From the IMG/VR virus record IMGVR_UViG_3300044617_001255, positions 1-64,000 of that record: a stretch of DNA of 64,000 nucleotides; one strand, 5' to 3'. Under the pieces are notes generated by a model, which was not told where the DNA came from, did not search any database, and saw only the letters and a program-made list of their open reading frames with translations. The stretch comes from a virus. This document shows, in pieces, positions 29,357-36,416 of the stretch. Made by a program: the position numbers and the translations under genes. The number at the start of each line of letters is the position of its first letter. The stretch's first letter is position 1.

Positions 29357-31633
29357 ATGACCAACCCAATCAATCCATCCAAGTCCTCGCTCGCTCGCCT
29401 GATGTCCACAGAGAACCTGAAGGTTGTCTACGACAACAAGGCGCATACCGCATCCTTCAATGTCGTTTCCCGTGAACTCCGGCTCCCCGTCTACAAGGAT
29501 TTCGTGGACGAGACTGTCGATATGTTCGTCGGGCATGAGGTAGGGCACGCTCTCTACACTCCCGGCACGGAGGAGGCATTCGTCGGTGCGCTCAACGCCA
29601 TCGACCCCAAGAACCATCCCTCCGCAAAGTCGTTCCTGAATGTCGTTGAGGACGTTCGCATCGACCGCCTCATCAAGAACAAGTACCCCGGCATTCGCCG
29701 CTGCTACACCGCAGCATCCGCAGACCTTGTGAAGCACGACCTGTTCGGTCTGCGTGAGCCGGGTGCGGAGCCAGTCGATCAGATGCCGATGATCGACCGC
29801 CTCAACCTCCACTTCAAGGCAGGCATCTACGGCACTCTGCCCGTGTTCCTCACGGAGCGTGAGCAGGCATTCGCTGATCGCATGGAGCGAGCAGAGACTT
29901 TCGATGAGGTTGTGCAGATCGCAAAGGATCTGTACGAGGCATCGTTCGATGACATTCAGAACTCGCCGGATCAGAAGGTTGCCGTGCCGCAGCAGGCAAA
30001 GCAGGGCGAGGAGGGCGAGGGCAAGCAGGGAAATCCCCTTGACACGGAGAACCGCAAGGTCGATGACTCCGCAGAGGGCAACGATGGCAAACTCGCAGCC
30101 AATCCACGAATCGACAACAGCCACAACCGCAGCCGTCCCCGTCCGTGCAGCACGCAGGAGAAGTACGAGCAGGCAAAGAGCCGCAAGATCGACTCGCAGA
30201 GCGACGAGTACGCCTACTACGAGATGGCGAAGCCGAACCTTGACGCAATCGTGATCGACTACCCCACCGTGCTTGCGGACCTTGATGCGAACCGCAACGA
30301 TCCGGCAAACCGCTGCGCGGAGTGTTGGGTCGGAGACTCGCTCTACGAGAAGTACCGGCAGACGAATCTCCCTGCCGTCCGCATCATGGCTCGCACCTTT
30401 GAGCGCAAGCAGTCAGCGGTTCTTGATGCTCGCACACTCATCAGCAAGACGGGAATCATCGACCCGAACTCGCTCCACTCGTACCGCTTCAACGATGACA
30501 TCTTCACCCGGAATCAGGAGCAGCCCAACGGCAAGAAGCACGGCATGGTGATCTATGTCGATTGGAGCAGCAGCATGGGAGGCACGATGCTCGCTACCGT
30601 GCAGCAGATCGTCGCACTCGCAGACTTCTGCGATATGGTGCGAATCCCCTACGAGGTGTATGCGTTCTCATCGGCTCTTGATGATCGCCAACTCAAGAAG
30701 GCAGGCATCAAGCGCAAGGATCGTTACGACACTCCCGCACAGATCTACGGTGCGTATTGGCATGGCTTCTCATCCACGCCGAATCAATGGGGCAGCGAGG
30801 ACATCGACCCGCAGGGCAGGCTCTACATGAGTCCGTTCCAACTGGTGAATCTGCTCTCGTCCAAGATGAGCAAGACGGAGCGAGTGTCGATGCAGAAGCA
30901 TTTGCTCGTCATGGGCGCATCGTTCGATGGCGCAATCATCAACGGCATTCGCTACTACTACCCCATCCCCTCGCTCTACAACTTGGGCAGCACTCCGCTT
31001 GATGAGGCGGTTGTGTGTGCCTGTGAGCAGGTTCCTGCGTTCATGCAGCAGCACGGCGTTCAGGTGATGAACACGGTTCTCATCACCGATGGCGGATCCG
31101 GTTCGCAGGTCGTGAAGGATGCGTACATCAACAACGTGCTGCGCTACAACGGCGAGGACATTCCGCTTCAGCCGTGCAACTCGTACAACTCGTTCACCAA
31201 CTCGCTGCTTGGCGTTCTCAAGCGCAAGACGGGGACGAACATCATCAACTTTGAACTGCTCATGGGTCGTGGACACGACCACCGCTTCTGGGGCATGGCT
31301 ACTCCGTGCTTCACCCGTCACAACCGGATGCGGCACGACAATCGGGTTCACATGAAGCGCAACGTGACGGATGAGCAGAGAATCGCAGATCAGATGAAGA
31401 AGCATTACGAGGACAAGAACTACGCCATCCGTGAGAACTACGGGAACATCGACGCATTCGTGATGATCCCCGGCAAGACCGGACTGGTTGAGGCGCAGTC
31501 GTTCGACTCGCTCGTTGAGGGTGCTACGACGATCACCAAGATTCGCTCTGCGTTCGTCAAGACCTCATCGAATGCCGTCAACACTCGCTTCATGCTGAAT
31601 CAGATGGGCGAGGTGTTCGCCAGTCAACTCTGA
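29357..31633 (+). CDS. VWA-domain protein with HExxH motif (CobT-like)
   Basis: 758 residues from ATG 29357. N-terminal part: VGHEVGHALYTPG holds HExxH (His60, Glu61, His64), followed by NVVEDVRIDRLIKNKYPG, a likely third metal ligand. Residues about 215-290 are acidic and disordered. The VWA domain begins near 396; VDWSSSMGG (Asp402) is the DxSxS metal site. Phage CobT-like proteins pair with CobS/MoxR ATPases. The reaction may be chaperone-like or proteolytic; cobalt insertion into cobalamin is less likely. Leaderless. Confidence 0.88.
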   Translation: MTNPINPSKSSLARLMSTENLKVVYDNKAHTASFNVVSRELRLPVYKDFVDETVDMFVGHEVGHALYTPGTEEAFVGALNAIDPKNHPSAKSFLNVVEDVRIDRLIKNKYPGIRRCYTAASADLVKHDLFGLREPGAEPVDQMPMIDRLNLHFKAGIYGTLPVFLTEREQAFADRMERAETFDEVVQIAKDLYEASFDDIQNSPDQKVAVPQQAKQGEEGEGKQGNPLDTENRKVDDSAEGNDGKLAANPRIDNSHNRSRPRPCSTQEKYEQAKSRKIDSQSDEYAYYEMAKPNLDAIVIDYPTVLADLDANRNDPANRCAECWVGDSLYEKYRQTNLPAVRIMARTFERKQSAVLDARTLISKTGIIDPNSLHSYRFNDDIFTRNQEQPNGKKHGMVIYVDWSSSMGGTMLATVQQIVALADFCDMVRIPYEVYAFSSALDDRQLKKAGIKRKDRYDTPAQIYGAYWHGFSSTPNQWGSEDIDPQGRLYMSPFQLVNLLSSKMSKTERVSMQKHLLVMGASFDGAIINGIRYYYPIPSLYNLGSTPLDEAVVCACEQVPAFMQQHGVQVMNTVLITDGGSGSQVVKDAYINNVLRYNGEDIPLQPCNSYNSFTNSLLGVLKRKTGTNIINFELLMGRGHDHRFWGMATPCFTRHNRMRHDNRVHMKRNVTDEQRIADQMKKHYEDKNYAIRENYGNIDAFVMIPGKTGLVEAQSFDSLVEGATTITKIRSAFVKTSSNAVNTRFMLNQMGEVFASQL

Positions 31634-32232
31634 AAGACTGGCTCAAGCACTCGTCGCACAATCGTTGGTATGGTCAGGTGAGCCCTTCTCCGAAAGGAGG
31701 AGGGCATCACTTTTTGTATGTACTTGTTGCTGAAAGGATCCCTGCGCCAATTCCAAGTAGGGAATTCGCGCATCATGTGGTAGAGATATATGTACGTATT
31801 CGCCGCACGAATATATGTCTTTACTCCGATGCGCAGCCTGTGGCGTAGTGCTAGCTCGATGGCCTTGCGTTCAGTCTGTCGCTCATATGTGCGAACACGG
31901 CGGAATGCCCAATCCAACTGACGACGAGAGTACCTGCGGGCACCAGTCGTGTAGTCAGCAACAATATGTGTAGCACGGTCGTCCTGGCGTTCGTCTCTGG
32001 CTGACTGCTCCAGCCACAGAACGAAATGCGAATACTCATGAAGCAGAGTCCATAGCCAACGACCATTCCCCCTGGCTACACGGATCTCTCTCCTGGCTGC
32101 GTTGAAGTAGCCAGCGATGCGAATACCTTCGCAATTCACATTTAATCCTTTTCCAAATATAAGTTTCCATCCGTACTCTGCCAGATGGGAACGAACATGC
32201 TGGACGAACTTAAATGTGGTATCTTGCATCAT
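31624..32232 (-). CDS. HExxH metallopeptidase-like basic protein
   Basis: 202 residues, Arg-rich. WTLLHEYSHFVLWLEQSARD holds HExxH; RREIRVARGNGRWLW just before it gives the strand-helix layout of SprT/WLM-like zinc peptidases. The third ligand is not clear. It runs convergent to the VWA gene and overlaps its end by 10 bp. The start MM... has no clear Shine-Dalgarno site. A second metalloprotease-like gene beside the MoxR/VWA pair. Confidence 0.7.
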   Translation of the reverse strand: MMQDTTFKFVQHVRSHLAEYGWKLIFGKGLNVNCEGIRIAGYFNAARREIRVARGNGRWLWTLLHEYSHFVLWLEQSARDERQDDRATHIVADYTTGARRYSRRQLDWAFRRVRTYERQTERKAIELALRHRLRIGVKTYIRAANTYIYLYHMMREFPTWNWRRDPFSNKYIQKVMPSSFRRRAHLTIPTIVRRVLEPVFQS

Positions 32233-32305
32233 ATCTATTTAGGTTATAAGGGACCGAAAGGGCCGAAAAGACCTGGCTGGTTTTCGATCTGGGAATTTCA
32301 CATAT

Positions 32306-32383
32306 TGTTGACAGCGATTTAACATATTAAGCGAAGACAAGCGAGAGCGAGTCGAGTGGGGATATGTTAAATCGCTGTCAACA
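32306..32383. repeat. TGTTGACAGCG hairpin, copy 5
   Basis: Perfect 20-bp arms 32306-32325 and 32364-32383; pairing continues for one more bp outside and two inside. Inner variable stem ATTTAACAT/ATGTTAAAT; loop 38 nt counted from the 20-bp arms. GGGAATTTCACATATT directly precedes it. Confidence 0.92.
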
Positions 32384-32430
32384 AGTCCGATAATAAGGCC
32401 CCTGGCGGCTTTCAAACCGGATAGAGAAAC

Positions 32431-32459
32431 TTGACAGGTCCGATAAGTTACCGTACAAT
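32431..32459 (+). promoter_or_regulatory. Near-leaderless promoter
   Basis: TTGACA (32431-32436), 17 bp, TACAAT (32454-32459), 8 bp, ATG 32468. A TCCGATAA motif sits in the spacer and recurs around it. Confidence 0.8.
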
Positions 32460-32467
32460 GGGGGTTC

Positions 32468-32818
32468 ATGAGCAGTTACCGCCCATATTATCGACCGTTT
32501 CGAATGGTGAAATTATCGGACCTGACCGATAACCGATTTGAGAAATTTACAGTTATCGGAATAAGCGCGCTGCTGCTGATGCTCATGTGGGGATTCGTCT
32601 GGGTAATTTTCAAATTCACATATTCGAGCGGGGAAGACGACCAGACAATCCAGGCCCCACTGAACCAGCCAGAGAATCAGGATATATACAATTGGAGAAC
32701 TATATCATGCCCACCTACGAGTACAAGTGCTTCGCCTGTGAACACACATTCGAACAATTCCTACCATTATCCCAACGTCAAGCCCCGACCAAGGAGGCTT
32801 GCCCCCACTGTTCCTTAA
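32468..32818 (+). CDS. Small membrane protein overlapping the FmdB-like gene
   Basis: 116 residues. One transmembrane helix (FTVIGISALLLMLMWGFVWV at about 27-46) after a basic N-terminus, so the C-terminus probably lies outside the cytoplasm. From about residue 80 the frame overlaps the next gene by 112 bp and has low-complexity composition. Either a true overlap or a sequence/frame change near 32700. Function unknown. Confidence 0.6.
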   Translation: MSSYRPYYRPFRMVKLSDLTDNRFEKFTVIGISALLLMLMWGFVWVIFKFTYSSGEDDQTIQAPLNQPENQDIYNWRTISCPPTSTSASPVNTHSNNSYHYPNVKPRPRRLAPTVP

Positions 32819-32991
32819 AGAAAGTAAAACAAGTAGTACTCAGTGTACCAGGCATGGCTGTCGATACATCACATAGAATCGATGGTAAGGCTACGGGACA
32901 GTTTAGAGATATCATGCAGAAGGTATCTCAGTCTCCAGGTATCAAGGGCTCTAAGAGGGAGAGGGCTCTGAAGAACCGATACGGGCTGTAA
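32707..32991 (+). CDS. FmdB-type zinc-ribbon protein
   Basis: 94 residues from ATG 32707 (GGAG upstream). MPTYEYKCFACEHTFEQFLP and ACPHCSLKKVKQVVLSVPG are the FmdB/CxxC_CXXC_SSSS signature: YEYxCxxCxxxFE, then CPxC. The family binds zinc and is thought to regulate transcription. The C-terminal tail (GQFRDIMQKVSQSPGIKGSK) is basic. Confidence 0.85.
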   Translation: MPTYEYKCFACEHTFEQFLPLSQRQAPTKEACPHCSLKKVKQVVLSVPGMAVDTSHRIDGKATGQFRDIMQKVSQSPGIKGSKRERALKNRYGL

Positions 32992-33168
32992 TATATGAAT
33001 TGATTGGGGAATTTTCGAAAAGTCTTCGAATAAGGCTTCGAATGGGGAATTTGTGAATTCATATATTGGATTCGATTAGAGAAAATCCGAATATGTGAGA
33101 AAGACTATACCACACAACACCCCCATTAAAAAACATTAATTTAATATTCATTTTCTACATACTTCTGT
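32992..33168. other. Gene-free spacer, TTCGAA-rich
   Basis: No gene or clear promoter. TTCGAA or TTCGAW occurs about five times, and GAATTTGTGAATTCATATATT resembles the TTTCACATATT motif. Composition becomes AT-rich towards the tagged methyltransferase. Confidence 0.4.
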
Positions 33169-33711
33169 ATGAAATCATTTACTCAATATCTCTCTGAACA
33201 ACAAAAGTATACCTCTGCGTCTACTTCTATTAATAAATCTAAACTTCCAAAGGGCTATACGGCTGTAGGAAAGCACTTTGGATGGCAAAAGGGTTCTACT
33301 CATATAGACATTGGGGGAGGTAGATTCGATAATGCTATAGAGCATTTATCAAAACATGGCGTAAAGGGTCATGTATATGATCCGTATAATCGTACTGCGG
33401 AACATAATGAAAATGTTTTAAAAACAGTTGGGGGAAAGGCTGATACGGCTTCTCTATTTAATGTATTAAATGTAATAGAGGAGCCTGAACATCATGTCTC
33501 TGCTTTGAAACTGGCTCATGGCAGTCTTAAACCCGGTGGTAGGCTATTTGTGGGTGTCTACGAAGGGGATAAGAGTGGTAAGGGTAAGCAAACGGGGAAA
33601 GACTCCTATCAGAGAAATGAGCGACTGGGGAATTATTTAAAAACAGTTCAAAGCGTGTTTCCAAATGCTGCGATTCATAAAGGTGTAATACATGCCACCA
33701 AAGACGAATAG
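33169..33711 (+). CDS. Tagged class I methyltransferase, candidate packaged protein
   Basis: 180 residues. It starts MKSFTQYLSE|Q, a clear head-targeting tag with an LSE cleavage site. The body is a class I AdoMet methyltransferase: STHIDIGGGRFDNAIEHL (motif I), GHVYDPYN (acidic strand 2), ASLFNVLNVIEEPEHHVSAL and LKPGGRLFVGVYEG. If packaged, it would enter the cell with the DNA and could act at once. It sits as an AT-rich island between GC-rich early genes. Confidence 0.75.
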   Translation: MKSFTQYLSEQQKYTSASTSINKSKLPKGYTAVGKHFGWQKGSTHIDIGGGRFDNAIEHLSKHGVKGHVYDPYNRTAEHNENVLKTVGGKADTASLFNVLNVIEEPEHHVSALKLAHGSLKPGGRLFVGVYEGDKSGKGKQTGKDSYQRNERLGNYLKTVQSVFPNAAIHKGVIHATKDE

Positions 33712-33734
33712 GGAATTTCACAAAACATTCCCTC

Positions 33735-33762
33735 TTGACAGACGAGGTGTATGAGTTACAAT
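33735..33762 (+). promoter_or_regulatory. Leaderless promoter
   Basis: TTGACA (33735-33740), 16 bp, TACAAT (33757-33762), 6 bp, ATG 33769. GAATTTCACAAA lies upstream at 33714. Confidence 0.88.
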
Positions 33763-33768
33763 ACACCC

Positions 33769-34212
33769 ATGTCAAACACAACACTCAATCGTAAGAACCG
33801 TATCATCAAGACCAACATCACGGCTACCACTAGCGGCAGGGGCCTGTGGACGGAGGAGCGCAAGACCGTGAACATTCACTCGGTCAAGTTCATGCCTGTC
33901 ATCTATGACGAGCCTGGGCGTGAGAGCGGAGCCATGTACATCGAAGCCTACTTTGACCGTAAGGAGTGGAACACTCGTCAGGATGGTCTGATCTATACGG
34001 ATCAAAAGTGGATGCGAGAGTTTCGTCAGGGGTTCTTTGCTCAGTTTCCTGAGTTGCGAGAGGTTGATGCCAACATCGACTACTCAGAGCAGGGGGCGCA
34101 GGGTCTAAACTACGTTCATATTGTTCTGGTGGCTAACAAGGGCAAGAAGTTCGACAAGTTCATGGAGTTTCTTCGTCAGTACGATCTGATGGCTACCGTG
34201 GAACTTCTCTGA
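33769..34212 (+). CDS. Hypothetical protein, leaderless
   Basis: 147 residues from ATG 33769. Mixed alpha/beta (VNIHSVKFMPVIYDEPGRES; YVHIVLVANKGKKFDKFMEF). No family recognised. Confidence 0.7.
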   Translation: MSNTTLNRKNRIIKTNITATTSGRGLWTEERKTVNIHSVKFMPVIYDEPGRESGAMYIEAYFDRKEWNTRQDGLIYTDQKWMREFRQGFFAQFPELREVDANIDYSEQGAQGLNYVHIVLVANKGKKFDKFMEFLRQYDLMATVELL

Positions 34213-34238
34213 ATTTCACAAATAGGAATTTGTATAAA

Positions 34239-34406
34239 ATGCCTGAGACACATATGGAACAACTGCTGAAGCAGGAAATTGAGAAGTTAACAAAAGAGAA
34301 CGAACAATTGCGTCTTGAGAGAGATGAACTTGAGAAGCGAGTGGATGAATTCATTGACGAGAAGTATGCTCCACGGGGCATTTGGGGAGATTTTACAAAT
34401 GAGTGA
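34239..34406 (+). CDS. Small coiled-coil protein
   Basis: 55 residues from ATG 34239, or 50 from the internal ATG at 34254, which lies 13 nt after a TAAAAT -10-like hexamer. The product is one charged helix (EQLLKQEIEKLTKENEQLRL, then ERDELEKRVDEF). It overlaps the next gene (ATGAGTGA). First of the overlapping operon. Confidence 0.6.
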   Translation: MPETHMEQLLKQEIEKLTKENEQLRLERDELEKRVDEFIDEKYAPRGIWGDFTNE

Positions 34407-34704
34407 CGACCTTTCTCTGTCCCGAAGTGAGCGAGAAATGTATACAACAGATTCTCGTATTTGTGAATTAACAAATGAGCGGGCAGTTCTGAATGAGATC
34501 GTTGAGTCTCAGAGAAATGAACTGGCTTTCCTTGTGGAGAGAGTCCGTGTCCTTACGCAGGAGCGTGACGAGGCACGACAGGAGATATGCATACGAGTGT
34601 GTGACACTCTTGGTGCGGTACTTAGTGGTTCACCTCGCACTCCGCAGGACTATGCTGAGAAGATGGGGTGGGACTGCTTCAAAGAGGACACAAATGACCG
34701 ATAA
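34399..34704 (+). CDS. Coiled-coil protein with EARQEIC...GWDCF module
   Basis: 101 residues from ATG 34399. SDDLSLSREREMYTTDSRIC-like start, a long charged helix, QERDEARQEIC and then DYAEKMGWDCFKED. Paralogous at its C-terminus to 26271-26558 and 35043-35594. The ATG of the next gene overlaps its stop. Confidence 0.65.
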   Translation: MSDDLSLSRSEREMYTTDSRICELTNERAVLNEIVESQRNELAFLVERVRVLTQERDEARQEICIRVCDTLGAVLSGSPRTPQDYAEKMGWDCFKEDTNDR

Positions 34705-35050
34705 CGACATCGTGAGCCGCCTGAACCGCATTCTGTCTGCTGCGGACGAACGAGGGCTGGATGAGACTGAATGCCGTGCCATGCAGGATGCGGTTACCGA
34801 AATTGAGAAGATGCGTAACAATCCATTCACCTGGTGGGTACGCGAAAAGAATTTCAATTGTACCATTGAGGCAAATGTTGCAGTCACCTTTGAGTTTCTT
34901 CAGGAAGCGGATGCCCTTGGAAATGATGAGATACTGCGACATGTTTGTGATATGATCGCTGGTGACATCATGGCTGCATACCGAAAGAGAAATAATGAAC
35001 TGTTCGGGACACCGAATAGAATTTCTAACAAGGAGAACAACAATGACTGA
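34694..35050 (+). CDS. Hypothetical protein
   Basis: 118 residues from ATG 34694 (overlap ATGACCGATAA). Helical (DIVSRLNRILSAADERGLDE; FEFLQEADALGNDEILRHVC). No family recognised. Confidence 0.65.
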   Translation: MTDNDIVSRLNRILSAADERGLDETECRAMQDAVTEIEKMRNNPFTWWVREKNFNCTIEANVAVTFEFLQEADALGNDEILRHVCDMIAGDIMAAYRKRNNELFGTPNRISNKENNND

Positions 35051-35594
35051 CGGCATTCCAAATCTACCTCCCAATTGGGTGAATGAGGCTGACCAACTCC
35101 GAGCAGAGCGAGATAAGGCAAGAGCCGCCGTGGTTGACCTTGTGCTTGAAGTTGAGCGATTGCGACCCATTGCAGCAGAGCAGAACAATAGTTACAAATT
35201 GGCTGCTACATACTTCAATGAGTTGGAAAACGCGAGTGCTCAAAACAAGTCTTTAGCCAAGGAGCGTGATGAGGCCATCAAGGAGCGTGATGAAGCAAGG
35301 CGTGAGGTATGCTATTTTCACCACATTACCGGCTTCCTTGCGGGTGACTATGCTTACAGCCGTAAGTGGGATTGCTTTCCTAGCAAGGAGTATTATGGTA
35401 TGCCAGATCCAGTTAAAGAGTTTCGTCAAATAATTGAACAGGACTACGATACACTCCGCAAGCAGCGTGACGAGGCACGGAGAGAGGTCTGTATGCTGTC
35501 TGTAGGCAAGGGTGGGCGTTCCTCATCTGCCTCTCCTGACGCCATTGAGGAGGCAGACAAGCGGGGTTGGGAGTGTTTCAAGGATAATGTGTGA
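35043..35594 (+). CDS. Coiled-coil protein with two EARREVC modules
   Basis: 183 residues from ATG 35043. Two copies of the module: KERDEARREVC ... RKWDCF and KQRDEARREVC ... KRGWECF, separated by a helical linker. The first 80 residues form a coiled coil (ADQLRAERDKARAAVVDLVL). Internal duplication of a unit also seen in two other genes. Function unknown. Confidence 0.7.
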   Translation: MTDGIPNLPPNWVNEADQLRAERDKARAAVVDLVLEVERLRPIAAEQNNSYKLAATYFNELENASAQNKSLAKERDEAIKERDEARREVCYFHHITGFLAGDYAYSRKWDCFPSKEYYGMPDPVKEFRQIIEQDYDTLRKQRDEARREVCMLSVGKGGRSSSASPDAIEEADKRGWECFKDNV

Positions 35595-35686
35595 AAAAGT
35601 CTATAAAGAAGGCACTAGAAAAAATTCGTAAAAAGCACGGCGAAGCACTCAAACGGCTCGCCCAAACAAAGGTAAAAAGAAAATGA
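35591..35686 (+). CDS. 31-residue lysine-rich peptide
   Basis: GTG start overlapping the previous TGA (GTGA), stop overlapping the next ATG (ATGA). One basic helix, KKSIKKALEKIRKKHGEALK. The double coupling supports translation. Confidence 0.5.
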   Translation: MKKSIKKALEKIRKKHGEALKRLAQTKVKRK

Positions 35687-35811
35687 ATAATTCAGCAATA
35701 TTTGAAATCTTTATGTTTCTTGCAGTTATCGTAGTCATTGCATTGTGTGTGACTGCTATTATCCATGACTATCATATTCGTGGAGTTCGTAAAAATGAAG
35801 AAAAGAAGTAA
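35683..35811 (+). CDS. 42-residue single-pass membrane peptide
   Basis: ATG 35683 to TAA 35811. Hydrophobic helix FEIFMFLAVIVVIALCVTAI followed by a basic tail. Small phage membrane peptides of this kind may disturb the membrane or anchor partners; function unknown. Confidence 0.6.
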   Translation: MNNSAIFEIFMFLAVIVVIALCVTAIIHDYHIRGVRKNEEKK

Positions 35812-36019
35812 TATTGAGCCAAAGAAGGACATTTTTCTAAAGTTGCGAGAGCAGACCAAGAGGACTGATCTGCCCGAGGATGTCATTCGGACGATGGCAG
35901 AGGCATATTACGTCCTCACGACTCTTGAGATAATGAACGAGGAGTTGGAGAGTCTATTGGATGACTATCGTAGAGAGGACATGGACAGATCTAGGTATGA
36001 AGGATTCATGAATGACTAA
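35795..36019 (+). CDS. Hypothetical helical protein
   Basis: 74 residues from ATG 35795, inside the end of the previous gene. Charged helices (EDVIRTMAEAYYVLTTLEIM). No family recognised. Confidence 0.6.
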   Translation: MKKRSNIEPKKDIFLKLREQTKRTDLPEDVIRTMAEAYYVLTTLEIMNEELESLLDDYRREDMDRSRYEGFMND

Positions 36020-36416
36020 TTACACATTTGTAGGCGATAATGATCACGGGGACGACAAGCCAGTAGAGCACAACTGGAAGGCTATCGCTGAAGGTATGAG
36101 AGCCTATTGTAGAGCACTAGAGACACAAATATTAGACATCAAGAATGGCTTTGAAGGGTGTTGCCATTCCTGCGAGCCTGTGGGTGAACTAAATAAGAAA
36201 CTTCAAGATGATATTGAATATTTAAATAAAACAATTTCTGAAGTTTGTGAAGAAAGAGATGAGTTATTTGAAAAGTATAATGATCTGGAAAGTCTCTTTC
36301 TAGATATTAAAAGTGAAATCTCATGCCGAATTGATCATGGTGCAGACAGCAAGGGTCATCTTGAAGCAATACAAAATTTATTTCTGAAAAATCAGCAAGA
36401 TGGACAAAAAAGTTAG
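36012..36416 (+). CDS. Coiled-coil protein
   Basis: 134 residues. FEGCCHSCEPVGELNKKLQD then a long heptad-like region (DDIEYLNKTISEVCEERDEL). Three clustered cysteines. No family recognised. Confidence 0.65.
   Translation: MTNYTFVGDNDHGDDKPVEHNWKAIAEGMRAYCRALETQILDIKNGFEGCCHSCEPVGELNKKLQDDIEYLNKTISEVCEERDELFEKYNDLESLFLDIKSEISCRIDHGADSKGHLEAIQNLFLKNQQDGQKS

Noticed and set aside
29357-29560. Cobaltochelatase (true CobT) activity
   Set aside because: No CobN-like large subunit in the window, and phage CobS/CobT-like pairs are better explained as MoxR/VWA systems.
29294-30124. 276-codon minus-strand open frame
   Set aside because: Antisense shadow of the VWA/HExxH gene in GC-rich DNA; no promoter or family.
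23862-32383. The TTGACA in the hairpin arms as promoter -35 boxes
   Set aside because: Checked both strands of all five copies for a -10 at 15-18 bp. Only the reverse strand of copy 2 has a passable one (TACACT at 17 bp); the others have none, so the arms are not conserved promoters.
32239-32469. 76-codon minus-strand open frame
   Set aside because: It covers hairpin copy 5 and the promoter of the 32468 gene; no motif.
22845-34225. A CRISPR array made by the repeated TTTCACATATT or TGTTGACAGCG sequences
   Set aside because: Copies are hundreds to thousands of bp apart with genes between; there is no regular spacer length and no cas gene.
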